A DNA stretch of 56,952 bases from Chloroflexota bacterium (GCA_024277135.1 JAJRVV010000030.1:1-56952); one strand, 5' to 3'. Shown: positions 43,297-52,776, counted from the stretch's first letter. The notes: generated from the sequence alone by a model not told the origin. Program-made: numbers and translations.

Positions 43297-44238
43297 CTAG
43301 ACGTCATAGCGTTCACTCAGCGATTTATCCAGTAGCCCGGCCATTGTGTCCAGGGCGTTAGCGTGCAGCCAATGTTCCCAACAAGCGATATTTTCTCGTA
43401 AATGAGATTCAAGTTGTTGCACATATTTCCCTACCATCATTTCTAAATCCTGTTCAGGATCATCGCTCTTTTCCAGGGCAATCGGCTCCCCAATCACAAT
43501 TTTCAAGCCATGGGGTGGGGAACCGGTGACGAAAATAGGAACCACTGGAGTTTCCACCATACGGGCAATGCTCATGGCGCCGGTGGTAAAGGGGATAGAA
43601 CGGTCTAAAAACGGAACTGCCACAAATCCGGCCGAGTGCCAGCCGTCTCCCTGGAGGATCACGGCCGCGTTTTGGGCTAAACAACGCAGGATTGGCCGAA
43701 TATTGAATTGAGCGTAAAACATGCCATCATTTATCCCGATATGAACTTTGGTAAATCTTTCAATCAGTTTGCCAAACCGGGTCGGCATGTAGGGAAGATC
43801 TTCGGTGGGAATTGCGACGCGAATATCATAACCTTTGCTCCTCAAAATGTCTTTGCCGATGAGGGTAATGATTGAGTTCAAGTGCGAACCGACCAGGATG
43901 ACCCCTTTATTCAATAAGAGGGCGCGGTCCAAATGCTCTTGGCCTTCTATGGGAAACAACTTATCTTTAAGGGCCGGCTTGAGTTTGGGATATAGAGTCA
44001 GCAACAGCATTCTCATCTGCTTATATTCAAAAAACTGGCGCGTCAGCCGATTAATTTCAGGCTCGTTTTTGATACTGCCGAACGAGGTCAGAAGGTTGTT
44101 TTTTACGGAAGCCCTCTCATTTCGTTGGCTAAGATATTTAAATTTGCCATGTATTCTGGCAAAGATATACAGCCACGGTAGCGGCACCAGTGGATAAAGC
44201 AGAAAGATTAAATCTCTCAAGTTAAATATTTTTGACAT
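43297..44238 (-). CDS. LpxL/HtrB-family lysophospholipid-type acyltransferase
   Basis: A protein of 313 residues with an N-terminal hydrophobic segment (LIFLLYPLVPLPWLYIFARI), typical of membrane-bound acyltransferases of the LpxL group. GVILVGSHLNSI holds the catalytic His, with an Asn where the usual HX4D/E motif would continue, and GDGWHSAGFVAVPFLDR fits the second block. It uses acyl carrier protein or acyl-CoA thioesters as donors. The discrete carrier protein gene lies immediately upstream (12 bp), so it is the likely acceptor of the carrier-bound group. Acts at the inner face of the membrane. Donor and acceptor are inferred. Confidence 0.75.
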   Translation of the reverse strand: MSKIFNLRDLIFLLYPLVPLPWLYIFARIHGKFKYLSQRNERASVKNNLLTSFGSIKNEPEINRLTRQFFEYKQMRMLLLTLYPKLKPALKDKLFPIEGQEHLDRALLLNKGVILVGSHLNSIITLIGKDILRSKGYDIRVAIPTEDLPYMPTRFGKLIERFTKVHIGINDGMFYAQFNIRPILRCLAQNAAVILQGDGWHSAGFVAVPFLDRSIPFTTGAMSIARMVETPVVPIFVTGSPPHGLKIVIGEPIALEKSDDPEQDLEMMVGKYVQQLESHLRENIACWEHWLHANALDTMAGLLDKSLSERYDV

Positions 44239-44250
44239 TGTTGCCCAATT

Positions 44251-44496
44251 TTATTTCTTTTTCGCGTTAATAAAGGAAACGATGGCATTGATGCTCTCAA
44301 AGTTTTCGGGAACAACTTCTTCATCTAATACTTCAACGCCAAATCCCGATTCAATAAAATTAACGAGTTGAAAGATACCCATGGAATCAATCAGCCCAGC
44401 ATCCAAAAGAGCCGCATCGTTGGCAATGGTTTGAATGTTTTTCTTGTACAGAAAATTTTCCTCAACGAACTTTTTTACGGCCGTTTCAATATTCAT
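44251..44496 (-). CDS. Discrete acyl/peptidyl carrier protein
   Basis: A protein of 81 residues, all helical. DAGLIDSMGIFQLVNFIESG contains the phosphopantetheine attachment Ser (DSMG, about residue 38). It is not the fatty-acid-synthase carrier: it lies between an acyl-CoA-dehydrogenase-like gene and an acyltransferase, in the same cluster as an adenylation enzyme. In pyrrole pathways a small carrier of this size (PltL-like) holds proline while it is oxidised. Its charge is acidic except for the KKK tail. The gap to the upstream gene is 103 bp, to the downstream gene 12 bp. Confidence 0.9.
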   Translation of the reverse strand: MNIETAVKKFVEENFLYKKNIQTIANDAALLDAGLIDSMGIFQLVNFIESGFGVEVLDEEVVPENFESINAIVSFINAKKK

Positions 44497-44599
44497 CAGT
44501 AAATTCTCCTTTGCGATCTAAATAATTACTTTTGTGTTGTGGACTTTGTGAAAGCTCCATTTAAGTCAGCGAACAAAACATCGTCACAGCGGCGGAAGT

Positions 44600-45745
44600 T
44601 TATAAACCCATGGCGCGGGCGATGATTTCCCGCTGCATTTCAGATGTGCCAGAATAAATTCGGCTACCTACCGCATCTCTCAAATCCCGTTCGATTTCAA
44701 ATTCTGTGGTATAGCCATAGCCGCCATGAATTTGAATGGCATCCAACGAGGATTGGACCATACATTCACTGATGTACAACTTGGCCATAGCAACTTCTTG
44801 TGTGGCTTCTTTGCCTTGGGCGCGCAGCCAACCGGCGTGGTACAGCAGGTGTCTGGATGTTTCTAGCCGTACCTTTATATCCACCAGTTTGTGGGAAATG
44901 GACTGAAATTTGCCGATGGGCTGGCCGAACTGCTGCCGCGTTTTGGCGTATTCAATGCACGTCTCCAGTTGTCTGGCCATCGTCCCCACATAACTGGCCA
45001 AAATGCAGCTTCGTTCCCATGCCATGGAATGGTTGAAGATAGCGCCGCCGTTTCCTTCCCGACCCAGGCGATTTTTGGTCGGAATCTGGCAATCTTCAAG
45101 GATAACTTCACCCATGGGTGAGGTTCTCAACCCCATTTTTTCGATAGGGCGGCTGACCGAAAGACCGGGCGTTCCCTTTTCGATTAAAAAGGCGGTGATA
45201 CCAAAAAAGCCCCTCGATTTTTTGACTGTGGCAAAGATGAGAAACAAATCGGCGATGGGCGCGCTGGAGATAAAGGTCTTGACGCCGTTGAGAACGTAAG
45301 CGTCCCCCTGTTTTTCCGCAGTTGTGGAAAGGCTAAAGCTGTCCGAGCCGGACCCAGGTTCGGTCATACCATGCGCGCCGATCAACTCTCCGTTCGCCAG
45401 CCCTGGAAGATAGGCTGCCTTTTGTGTTTCCGAACCGAAGCGGAGAATGGGAACTTGCACGCTCCACATTTGGGCGTTGATGGCAAAGATGAGTCCATTA
45501 TCTTTGCAGGCGTATCCCATCGCTTCCATTGCCAGCATGGCGGTGAGGGGATCCAGGTCGCTGCCGCCATACGCTTCGGGCAAACATAACCCATGAATGC
45601 CAAATTTGGCGCATTTTTTCCAGTTTTCCAGCGATAGCTGGCCCTTATGATCGCGCTCGATAAGGTTGTCATTTAACTCTTTTTGCGCAAAATTAATGAT
45701 TGATTCTTTGAGTGTGGTTTGTTCCCAATTCCAGGAAAAATCCAT
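44600..45745 (-). CDS. Acyl-CoA-dehydrogenase-like flavoprotein, probably acting on a carrier-bound substrate
   Basis: A protein of 381 residues with the acyl-CoA dehydrogenase fold and FAD motifs (GAHGMTEPGSGSDS, FQSISHKLVDIKV, IQIHGGYGYTTEFEIERDLR). At the usual medium-chain catalytic position (YEGT) it reads IYSGTSEMQR, with Ser365 instead of Glu; instead Glu244 sits in SMAWERSCILA, the helix-G position used by isovaleryl-CoA dehydrogenase and by prolyl-carrier-protein oxidases (PltE/PigA type). Together with the carrier gene next and the adenylation enzyme in the cluster, this suggests oxidation of an aminoacyl (for example prolyl) thioester. A promoter with flanking inverted repeats precedes it. 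The substrate is inferred. Confidence 0.85.
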   Translation of the reverse strand: MDFSWNWEQTTLKESIINFAQKELNDNLIERDHKGQLSLENWKKCAKFGIHGLCLPEAYGGSDLDPLTAMLAMEAMGYACKDNGLIFAINAQMWSVQVPILRFGSETQKAAYLPGLANGELIGAHGMTEPGSGSDSFSLSTTAEKQGDAYVLNGVKTFISSAPIADLFLIFATVKKSRGFFGITAFLIEKGTPGLSVSRPIEKMGLRTSPMGEVILEDCQIPTKNRLGREGNGGAIFNHSMAWERSCILASYVGTMARQLETCIEYAKTRQQFGQPIGKFQSISHKLVDIKVRLETSRHLLYHAGWLRAQGKEATQEVAMAKLYISECMVQSSLDAIQIHGGYGYTTEFEIERDLRDAVGSRIYSGTSEMQREIIARAMGL

Positions 45746-45765
45746 TTAGTTTCCTTTGTAAATAG

Positions 45766-45809
45766 CACCGAATTATCACGCATTAGAGAGAATTGGCGTC
45801 AATTCGGTG
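45766..45809 (-). promoter_or_regulatory. Promoter with flanking 9-bp inverted repeat ahead of the dehydrogenase-carrier-acyltransferase genes
   Basis: On the minus strand TTGACG (45802-45797) and GATAAT (45777-45772), separated by 19 bp, lie inside CACCGAATT (45766-45774) and its complement AATTCGGTG (45801-45809). The spacer is longer than ideal. The symmetric arms covering both boxes would suit a repressor. The 121-bp gap before the flippase gene supports a separate transcription unit. Confidence 0.4.
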
Positions 45810-45866
45810 TAAATTTTCATTTATAGTGGTGCGCCACGGCGCGTGAAGTCTCCTCAATAGATAGGA

Positions 45867-47417
45867 TTATCTTTTTGTAATAAGTTGGATGAGCTGCTGA
45901 AGTTCATGGATGCTGATGATCTGGCCGATGAAGAGCAGGAGTATGTAAAGGACGGCCGCGCTCAAGCCGAGAATCAAGGGCGAAAAGACGGGTAAAAGGA
46001 GGATGGCAAAGACGATGGCGCTAAAAATCAGATGCCGCCAGAAACGGGCAATGACAAGGGCGTCGCCAATGGGAAATTGTTGGTAAGTGACGACAGCGGC
46101 GCTGATGAGGGCGGCAGTAACGGCAACGGCCGCGCCCAACGAACCGGTACGAGCAACGAGAACGGCCGATATAACCAAAAATGTAAACAGGGCGGTACTG
46201 GTGATCCGGGCCACCTTGCCCGGCTGGTTGTACACAATGGCCAGAGTGAGACCGATGCGGATGAGGGGGATGCCCAATAGGCCCAATGCCAGCACTTTCA
46301 TGTTGCCCAAAACGGGTAAAAATTCCGGCCCCCATATGAGTTGAACTCCCCATTGGCCGAACGTGTAGACGCCTAGCAAGAAAGCAAACATAAGAATGGT
46401 CAGATATTTGAGAGAAAATCCCAGCCAGCGATTGATTTCTTCTTCCTGGTTGGACACATAAAGGGTGGTCAGGGAAGGGGTGAGCATGATTACAAGCTGG
46501 CTGACGGCCGCAGCCACGGTGATAGCGACCAGGTTGGCGATATTGAAAAAAGCCACCTCCGCCGTATCGCCAGAAAGTGTGGCGACGACAACTTCTCCGG
46601 CCCGCCACACGGCCGTCAATAACAGGTTGGCCGAAAAGAACAACAAGCCAAAACGAAGGTGTTTGTAAAGAAAGGAAAAATCTAAGAGTGATTTCCCAAA
46701 GGAAAAATAGGCGCGAACCCAAAAAATACCCAGGCCGAAAAAGAACACCTGAACCAAAAACAAGGCCAAAGCGGCTCGGGGAAAACTGTTCAAGCCGCCC
46801 AGCGCCAGAATCGCCAGAAAAAGCAGCAGTTTAAGCAGTGAATCCTGGACAAGCCATTTGCCCAATTGATTTAACCCGTGCAGGAATTGATAGAAAACGG
46901 ACGCGGGGATGCTGACGACGACGACGCCGAAACCGACCAGGAGGGTGAAAGAGGAACTTCCCGGCAACAGACGGGGAAAGACGATGAGAAAAACAGCGCC
47001 CATGATCAAAGCGACGAAGAGGCGGACGTAGAAGATTTGGGTGAAGAGGAGCTTTGTCTTGTCTGTCTCCCCATTTATCTGGTATTGAGGTACAAAGCGA
47101 CCGAAAGCCGGCAGCATCCCCAGACCGCTGAAGATGGTGAGCAGGGCAATAAAAGAGAGCAGGATGGCGTAACGGCCGTATGCCTCCGGCCCCATCATTC
47201 GCGGCACAATCACCGCAAACAGAACCAGGCCAACATATTCGATGCCTTTCCAAAAAATGACAGCCCTGGATTGACCGAAAGTAGAGACGGCCGTTGATGA
47301 CTTCGTTGAGGATATTGGCGCTGGTGAATCTACTGGTGAATCTATTTGCACAACAATTTGTTCTCCATAAACTGGGCAGGAATGGGTAGTCGGTGACGCC
47401 AGATTATCATTTACCAA
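45867..47417 (-). CDS. Polysaccharide/lipid-linked oligosaccharide flippase (MOP superfamily, Wzx-like)
   Basis: A protein of 516 residues with an N-terminal hydrophilic stretch of about 45 residues and then 12-14 hydrophobic segments spread along the chain (VGLVLFAVIVPRMMGPEAYG, YAILLSFIALLTIFSGLGML and so on). GPEAYGRYAILLS is the usual first-loop motif of the polysaccharide exporters. It would flip a lipid-linked sugar or related product from the inner to the outer face of the membrane. It overlaps the sulfotransferase gene by 11 bp, so both are co-translated. No Wzy polymerase or glycosyltransferase lies in the window. Confidence 0.85.
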   Translation of the reverse strand: MVNDNLASPTTHSCPVYGEQIVVQIDSPVDSPAPISSTKSSTAVSTFGQSRAVIFWKGIEYVGLVLFAVIVPRMMGPEAYGRYAILLSFIALLTIFSGLGMLPAFGRFVPQYQINGETDKTKLLFTQIFYVRLFVALIMGAVFLIVFPRLLPGSSSFTLLVGFGVVVVSIPASVFYQFLHGLNQLGKWLVQDSLLKLLLFLAILALGGLNSFPRAALALFLVQVFFFGLGIFWVRAYFSFGKSLLDFSFLYKHLRFGLLFFSANLLLTAVWRAGEVVVATLSGDTAEVAFFNIANLVAITVAAAVSQLVIMLTPSLTTLYVSNQEEEINRWLGFSLKYLTILMFAFLLGVYTFGQWGVQLIWGPEFLPVLGNMKVLALGLLGIPLIRIGLTLAIVYNQPGKVARITSTALFTFLVISAVLVARTGSLGAAVAVTAALISAAVVTYQQFPIGDALVIARFWRHLIFSAIVFAILLLPVFSPLILGLSAAVLYILLLFIGQIISIHELQQLIQLITKR

Positions 47418-48414
47418 CCCTTTGAAGCAGATAACGCAGCCGCAGCCGCATCAAAATCCGCCAGCGAAACCAGCCCCGCTTCCAGCGTTCCGGATTCCAG
47501 CGATAATAACGGAGCTTATCTAAAAGAAAGTAACGAAATGGCAGATGTTGGGGAATATCCGACGCCGCGATCTCTGGATTTGTGGTAAAAGAATACCCCA
47601 TCGCCGCCATGCCTGCGGCACACGCCGCTTCAATTTTGGCGATGTCCGCTTCCGGGAGCTGGCGAAAATTGCCGATGGATGTCGTCGCTACCGGCTCATT
47701 CAATTTACCCAGAGGCAGATTGGGGATGGCCAGGATATGCTCCGGAATTCGTTCATAAAAGCGGAGCATATCCGGTTCATACGCTTCCCCGATAAACTCA
47801 CACATTTCCCTGGCATATTTTTCAGGTTCATGTACCAAGTCTTCATACCGGATGAGGAACACAGGTCGAGAAGCCTGCGTGTACTTCAGATACGCCATAT
47901 TCCATATCCAGGTGGCGCCTGCCATACTGATATCGAACCGTTTCCGCATGGAAGCAATGGCATCCCGCGGATCGCGCATGACAAAAATAACGGGGCTTTC
48001 CGGGAAACCGGTCAGGATTTCCTCCAGATAACCCACGTGAGCCGGGGTCTTTTCGCCGCCGCGAATTTTACCTTGCTGGCGCGCATTAACTCGCAGCCAT
48101 GCGGCTAACACGCCTTCAAAAGACGCCTCACTCAACTCCGCTTGAATATCGGCGACTTCGGGTGGCTTAACCCCCTGGATACGCAGCGCTTCGCGGAAAT
48201 CGGCGATCAATCGGTTTAAGTTTGACGGCTGGCTCAAGTCGCCGTACCGGTGTCGATCCGAAGCAAAAGTTGTGTAATAGTTTGTTTCCAGGTAAACGGC
48301 CATCCGCGAATGACTGTCCAACATCTGGGCTACCAGGGTTGTGCCGGATCGGGGACACCCCACCACAAAAAAGGGTGGGGGCAGTGATTCGGCGTTTGTT
48401 TCAACTTTCATCAT
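47407..48414 (-). CDS. PAPS-dependent sulfotransferase
   Basis: A protein of 335 residues. PFFVVGCPRSGTTLVAQMLD is the 5'-phosphosulfate loop (Lys of the classic motif replaced by Arg-Ser, as in the bacterial Sulfotransfer_1/3 group), and VIFVMRDPRDAIASMRKRFD is the 3'-phosphate-binding motif. It transfers sulfate from PAPS to a hydroxyl or amino group of a sugar or lipid. Start: two successive ATGs overlap the stop of the upstream methyltransferase (ATGATGA). It is between the methyltransferase and flippase genes, both overlapping, so it probably acts on the same product. Confidence 0.9.
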   Translation of the reverse strand: MMKVETNAESLPPPFFVVGCPRSGTTLVAQMLDSHSRMAVYLETNYYTTFASDRHRYGDLSQPSNLNRLIADFREALRIQGVKPPEVADIQAELSEASFEGVLAAWLRVNARQQGKIRGGEKTPAHVGYLEEILTGFPESPVIFVMRDPRDAIASMRKRFDISMAGATWIWNMAYLKYTQASRPVFLIRYEDLVHEPEKYAREMCEFIGEAYEPDMLRFYERIPEHILAIPNLPLGKLNEPVATTSIGNFRQLPEADIAKIEAACAAGMAAMGYSFTTNPEIAASDIPQHLPFRYFLLDKLRYYRWNPERWKRGWFRWRILMRLRLRYLLQRVGK

Positions 48415-49202
48415 TGCTTGTTTGCTTTCAGAATAAGACCGCCTGCCAGGTAACGTAACTTACCATGTTGCAGCGCCTCTCCTTTCCTCATCACTGATAC
48501 GGCCGTACCCGGAAACATCATATCCAAAGGGGGCAGAAGTAAATTAAACCCCATGTACATCACCTCTGTTACCCGGCAATTCAGTCGAGACACCATCTCC
48601 CCAAATGCTTTTGCTGAATACATACGATGACCGGGGATAACCGGCCGTCTTTCCCAACCGCGCAGTTTGAAGTAGATCGGCCGTAACAACGAAACCACAG
48701 GGTAAAACAGATAATCACGCCACAAGAAATAAGGGCTGTATTTGTTAGGAACCGTTACCAGAAGCGTGCCCCCTGGTTTCAGAACCCGCACCATCTCAGC
48801 CAGTGCATTTCTATCGTCTTTCACTCGTTCCAACACGCCCATACACAAGACAGCGTCAAAATGATTGTCGGGGAAGTCCAGCTTTTCCGCCGAACCGACA
48901 GCAAGATGAACGTTTGGCCGGGAACTAAATCGCTTCTTGCCATCTTCAATCATCTTTTCTGCCGGGTCTACCCCCCAATAATCACAGTTAAGCGCGGTTA
49001 GAGATTCAACCATGACGCCTGAGCCGCAGCCCACATCCAGAACCATACCGCCGGGTTGGTCAAAAACACTCAATATGTGTTGACGGCGCAACACAAAGGC
49101 ATATCCCCCCGGCGTCGTCTCATCATACAGGTCATAATAATCATTGGCGATGCTGTCGAAAAACTCGACGGTCTTTTCATCGGCTGCGCGTTGATTTTCC
49201 AT
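48411..49202 (-). CDS. Class I SAM-dependent methyltransferase
   Basis: A protein of 263 residues. VEFFDSIANDYYDLYDETTP precedes MVLDVGCGSGVMVESL (motif I), FDAVLCMGVLERV (motif II region) and RVLKPGGTLLVTVPN (motif III). It is of the UbiE/Coq3 general class, commonly acting on small molecules or sugars. The ATG at 49202 is preferred over an open extension to 49307, which overlaps the preceding gene's end. It overlaps the sulfotransferase start. Product unknown; the cluster suggests methylation of the same glycan or acyl moiety. Confidence 0.85.
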   Translation of the reverse strand: MENQRAADEKTVEFFDSIANDYYDLYDETTPGGYAFVLRRQHILSVFDQPGGMVLDVGCGSGVMVESLTALNCDYWGVDPAEKMIEDGKKRFSSRPNVHLAVGSAEKLDFPDNHFDAVLCMGVLERVKDDRNALAEMVRVLKPGGTLLVTVPNKYSPYFLWRDYLFYPVVSLLRPIYFKLRGWERRPVIPGHRMYSAKAFGEMVSRLNCRVTEVMYMGFNLLLPPLDMMFPGTAVSVMRKGEALQHGKLRYLAGGLILKANKQ

Positions 49203-49224
49203 AATTAAACGTCTTCTCGTGAAT

Positions 49225-52200
49225 TTAATTTCCTGATGCCGAAAATTCCCCGGCGACAAAAGTGGTGATGCTTTTAGCGGGTAAGACGGCCGAAAACTGG
49301 GCGTCAATCACCGGCAAAGCGTCAAGGACGGCCCAATCTTCCGATGCGCTGGTTCTAATCGGTTGAACCTGGGCAGCGTTGTCAATCCCGTTTAGAATGA
49401 ACTGAATACGCTTGGGAGCGTTAGCATTGTTGATCACAACCAGGACGAAGTTTCCCCCATCCTGATAGGCGGTGACTTTTAGCGACGGATCGGATGAATC
49501 GGCCGCCACCCGTTGGGAGCCGGGCCGGATAAACCGGGAGAATTGTCCCATGACAAAGTATTGTTTTTTCAAATCATAACCGAGGTATTGTTGACCGTCG
49601 TGTCTGAGTTTGATCAGCGTAGCGTCTCCAGTTGAGCCGACAAATCCCCACATATAATCTATGGCGCTGACATTATAATCAGCAATGAGCGTGTGCATCG
49701 TATTGGCCCAGGCCAATGGACCGCTTTGGGAATACTCGCTCATCCAGAGAGGAATGCCATATTGTTCGCTCAATTCTCTCATCTTGACGGCGTTGTGGAT
49801 GGGTTCGTCATAGAGATGGAATGTCAGCGCCCCCACGTATTGGCGCGCCTCCGGATCGGCTAAGATGATTTGACTGCGCTGGTACGCCTGGGTGGCGTTC
49901 AAATCATCTGGAATCACAATTTGGGTGTTAAACCCTTCTGCCCGCAATTGTGCCCCCAATAATTTAACCACGTCTCTGAGGTATTCTCCCGACCAATAGC
50001 CGCCGCGTTGATAGCCGGGTTCATTCATGATGGAGTAGTAGGGCAGCTCCAGGCCGTTGTCCCGCCAACGGCGGATAGACGCCATGGCCCACTCTACATA
50101 TTCCTCCGGGTTCGCTTCTGACATCCATGTTTCCAGGCTTCCAGGAGACAGCCACCAGGTCGTAAGGCCACGGTCAACGGCCGTATCCACATACTCAAAA
50201 AAGCCGTCATTCCGTTTACCCTCGAAGTTAAACCGGGTTAAATCGGTGACGGCCGGATCGTCATTGTCATTGATCGGCTCGAATTCCGCCGGATAAACGG
50301 CCGCTCGCACCCGCGTCAACCCCAAATCCACATACAGCCGGTTCAATATGCCATTTTGCTGGGCGGCCGTCATTTGCAAACCTTCGTTCAAATTATAATT
50401 AGTGTCCCGACCGCCAATCACATGGGGATCAGCGAACAGCCGTTGCGAGGCGCCAAATCCGGCCATCGTTTGATAGGTTACGCCAGCGTCCATCGTGATC
50501 GTACCCTCTGTTGCCAGCGATGCGTGAGCGGCGGCGGCCGGATTGACCGTAATGGAACCGGCTTGAGTTGGGGGGGCGACAGCGCCGTTAACAGCGCCGC
50601 CGGTGACTTCAACCGGGTAAACGCCGGGAGCGGCTGTGCCATCAATTGTGAAGGACAGCGTGGCGATCACGCCATTGATGGCGGGATCGGGAGGCGGCAC
50701 AAATTCTTGAGCCATGATCGCCAGAACGCCAGGCGTTGATGAAGCGGAAAAAGTCCACCAAGCTGATCCAGGGATCGCCGGCCCCTTAACAGCCGCCGGC
50801 CCGATTAGAATCGCGTCATCGAATCCCATGGTCATTGCCAGAGCGGTGACAGGGGTCAAGGAGGGATTAGATAAAGTGACCGGGATAGAAACGGTTTGGC
50901 CGGGTTGGCCGCTGGCTGTGCCCGCACTTATCACAAATGAAGGGGCTTCATCGTCGCTGTCCACTAACGGTAAATAAGTCTCTGATCGCTCATCGTCCAG
51001 AGAAACGGCATTGACATTAACGGATGGCATTCCTGGGGCCGACACGGTAAATACGGCCGTATCCGTGACCGCATCATCATCCTGGGCGGCCGTCAGCGTC
51101 ACCGTTTGGGCATCGCTCCAGGTTGCCGGCGAAAAGGTCAGGTTGCCATTCTGTACCGATAAGTCCGCATCGCCGCTGTTAAAAGCAACCGTTACCGCCA
51201 CATCGGTTCCCGGCCGATTGGTTAAGGCAACCGTGAAAGCGCTGCTGTCTCCCTCCGGCACGATGACCGGATCGGCGGCCGTGACCCACAACGCAGGCTC
51301 CCCGCTGCCAATCACCACTTGAACTGCGGCCGTATCCCGCAGTCCGGCCCCATCCGTTACCGTTAAGGTGACATCGTAAACGCCGTCATTGGCATAGGTG
51401 TAGCTGACCGTATCTCCCCAAAACTTGGTGGTTCCATCCCCAAAGTCATATTCCCAGGAAACCATGAGGCTGTCATCGACGCTGGCAGCGCCGGTTAACG
51501 TGACCGTCTGCCCCAGGAGCGAAATAATTTGTAGATCGGCCGTCGGCGGCGTCTGGCTGACGCCAGGATAATGGCCGGCCAACCACGCCTGCGCCCGATC
51601 CCAGGATTCAGGCCCGCCATGCCCGCCGGTCGGACTCCAATAAAAGGCTTTGTTATTAGAGTTGTCGAGCAGTAGATAGGCGGCTTCCACGTCGCCAGGG
51701 GGGACAGCCGGATCCATCTGTCCGCCATACAACCAGATTTCGGCATTTTCCAGTTTCCAGTTCGGATTTTTGGCAACCATGGCCGGATTATTGATAGCCG
51801 AGTATGCGCCAGTGAAACTCCACATTCGGGTGAGTAAGGCCATCGCCTGGGCCGGGTCTGGCTGGCTGTTGGCCCAATCCCACCAACGAGAAGGATTCCA
51901 GAAATTCATCCAGGCGTCCAGGTCGGGCGAGGTGGCCGCGGGCGCTGAGGCGGCAATGACGGAAAAGCGGGTAGAAAAAATACCGGCCATCAGGGCGGCA
52001 TAACCACCGAAGCTGTGACCGATGAAGGCCAGATTGTCCGGGTTCCACACCTCGGGTTGAGCTGCCAAAAATTCCCCGGCCTGATAAACGTCTACCGGAA
52101 CGCCGGTCCAGATGGTGTCCAACGGCCGTTCGCCATCATCGGCTAGATTAGCGCAAAATCCATTACTGCAATCAGGGGCATTGGCGTTCAGGCTGACCAT

Positions 52201-52698
52201 CGTGCTGGTACCGTAGTTGCGAATATAAAAAGTGAGCGCCGCATACCCACGTTGGGCAAAGAAGATGGCCATCTCCTCCCCCTCGGCGGGGGTGGTGACG
52301 CCCACGCTGTGAGTGACGACAAGGCCGGGAAAAGTGTTGCCGGGGCCAGGGGATGAGATGTTGTTAGGGATACCGTAAAAGCCGCGCAGACGGACGGGTT
52401 GGTCGGTGTCGGGGTCACGGTAAGAATCGAAAGCGACATCCCACAAGGTTACATTGCCCACCACGCGCTGATTGGTACGCGACGCATTAAGGGGCGGCAC
52501 ACCGTATGGGGCGGCTCCGTTGAAAACCTGGTCCCAGAAATCGGCTGCTTCTTGCGCGGTGGCTTTGTTGGTCGCAGACGCTGAAAGAACAGTTTGGGTG
52601 TTAGGCGGGGCATCTCCGGATGGGTTGGCGCAACCAACCCACGCCAGAACGAAGGGGATGATGAACCACCATTTTGTAACTGAGTTCTTGCTCAACAT
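49225..52698 (-). CDS. Lipoprotein fusing an esterase-like domain, PKD, cohesin and GH30 glycosidase
   Basis: A protein of 1157 residues starting at ATG 52698. The lipobox VLAWVGC places a lipidated Cys at residue 23. An alpha/beta-hydrolase domain (about 40-380) has the nucleophile elbow FIGHSFGGYAAL. Then a PKD domain (WEYDFGDGTTKFWGDTVSYT, about 383-460), a Calx-like beta domain (about 466-580), a cohesin-type domain (about 586-712) and a GH30 catalytic domain (about 734-1150). GH30 landmarks are GFGASQRLFADP, SIMNEPG (acid/base Glu) and PLWMSEYSQSG (nucleophile Glu). It would act on an extracellular glycan, perhaps cutting a xylan- or glucosamine-like backbone after de-esterification. It lies inside the biosynthetic cluster, on the same strand. 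Confidence 0.88.
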   Translation of the reverse strand: MLSKNSVTKWWFIIPFVLAWVGCANPSGDAPPNTQTVLSASATNKATAQEAADFWDQVFNGAAPYGVPPLNASRTNQRVVGNVTLWDVAFDSYRDPDTDQPVRLRGFYGIPNNISSPGPGNTFPGLVVTHSVGVTTPAEGEEMAIFFAQRGYAALTFYIRNYGTSTMVSLNANAPDCSNGFCANLADDGERPLDTIWTGVPVDVYQAGEFLAAQPEVWNPDNLAFIGHSFGGYAALMAGIFSTRFSVIAASAPAATSPDLDAWMNFWNPSRWWDWANSQPDPAQAMALLTRMWSFTGAYSAINNPAMVAKNPNWKLENAEIWLYGGQMDPAVPPGDVEAAYLLLDNSNNKAFYWSPTGGHGGPESWDRAQAWLAGHYPGVSQTPPTADLQIISLLGQTVTLTGAASVDDSLMVSWEYDFGDGTTKFWGDTVSYTYANDGVYDVTLTVTDGAGLRDTAAVQVVIGSGEPALWVTAADPVIVPEGDSSAFTVALTNRPGTDVAVTVAFNSGDADLSVQNGNLTFSPATWSDAQTVTLTAAQDDDAVTDTAVFTVSAPGMPSVNVNAVSLDDERSETYLPLVDSDDEAPSFVISAGTASGQPGQTVSIPVTLSNPSLTPVTALAMTMGFDDAILIGPAAVKGPAIPGSAWWTFSASSTPGVLAIMAQEFVPPPDPAINGVIATLSFTIDGTAAPGVYPVEVTGGAVNGAVAPPTQAGSITVNPAAAAHASLATEGTITMDAGVTYQTMAGFGASQRLFADPHVIGGRDTNYNLNEGLQMTAAQQNGILNRLYVDLGLTRVRAAVYPAEFEPINDNDDPAVTDLTRFNFEGKRNDGFFEYVDTAVDRGLTTWWLSPGSLETWMSEANPEEYVEWAMASIRRWRDNGLELPYYSIMNEPGYQRGGYWSGEYLRDVVKLLGAQLRAEGFNTQIVIPDDLNATQAYQRSQIILADPEARQYVGALTFHLYDEPIHNAVKMRELSEQYGIPLWMSEYSQSGPLAWANTMHTLIADYNVSAIDYMWGFVGSTGDATLIKLRHDGQQYLGYDLKKQYFVMGQFSRFIRPGSQRVAADSSDPSLKVTAYQDGGNFVLVVINNANAPKRIQFILNGIDNAAQVQPIRTSASEDWAVLDALPVIDAQFSAVLPAKSITTFVAGEFSASGN

Positions 52699-52713
52699 CT
52701 TTAACGCATCCGG

Positions 52714-52746
52714 AGATTGGTTCAATCTTGAAGATTGAACCAATCT
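52714..52746. repeat. 33-bp perfect hairpin (AGATTGGTTCAATCT arms), second copy
   Basis: It differs from the copy at 18174-18206 only in the 3-nt loop. It lies between the adenylation gene's stop and the lipoprotein start, 16 bp upstream of that start codon. It might end the first transcript or separate the two genes' expression. Confidence 0.85.
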
Positions 52747-52776
52747 AAAAAGTGCCGACTTATTTCTGAGCGTCGC

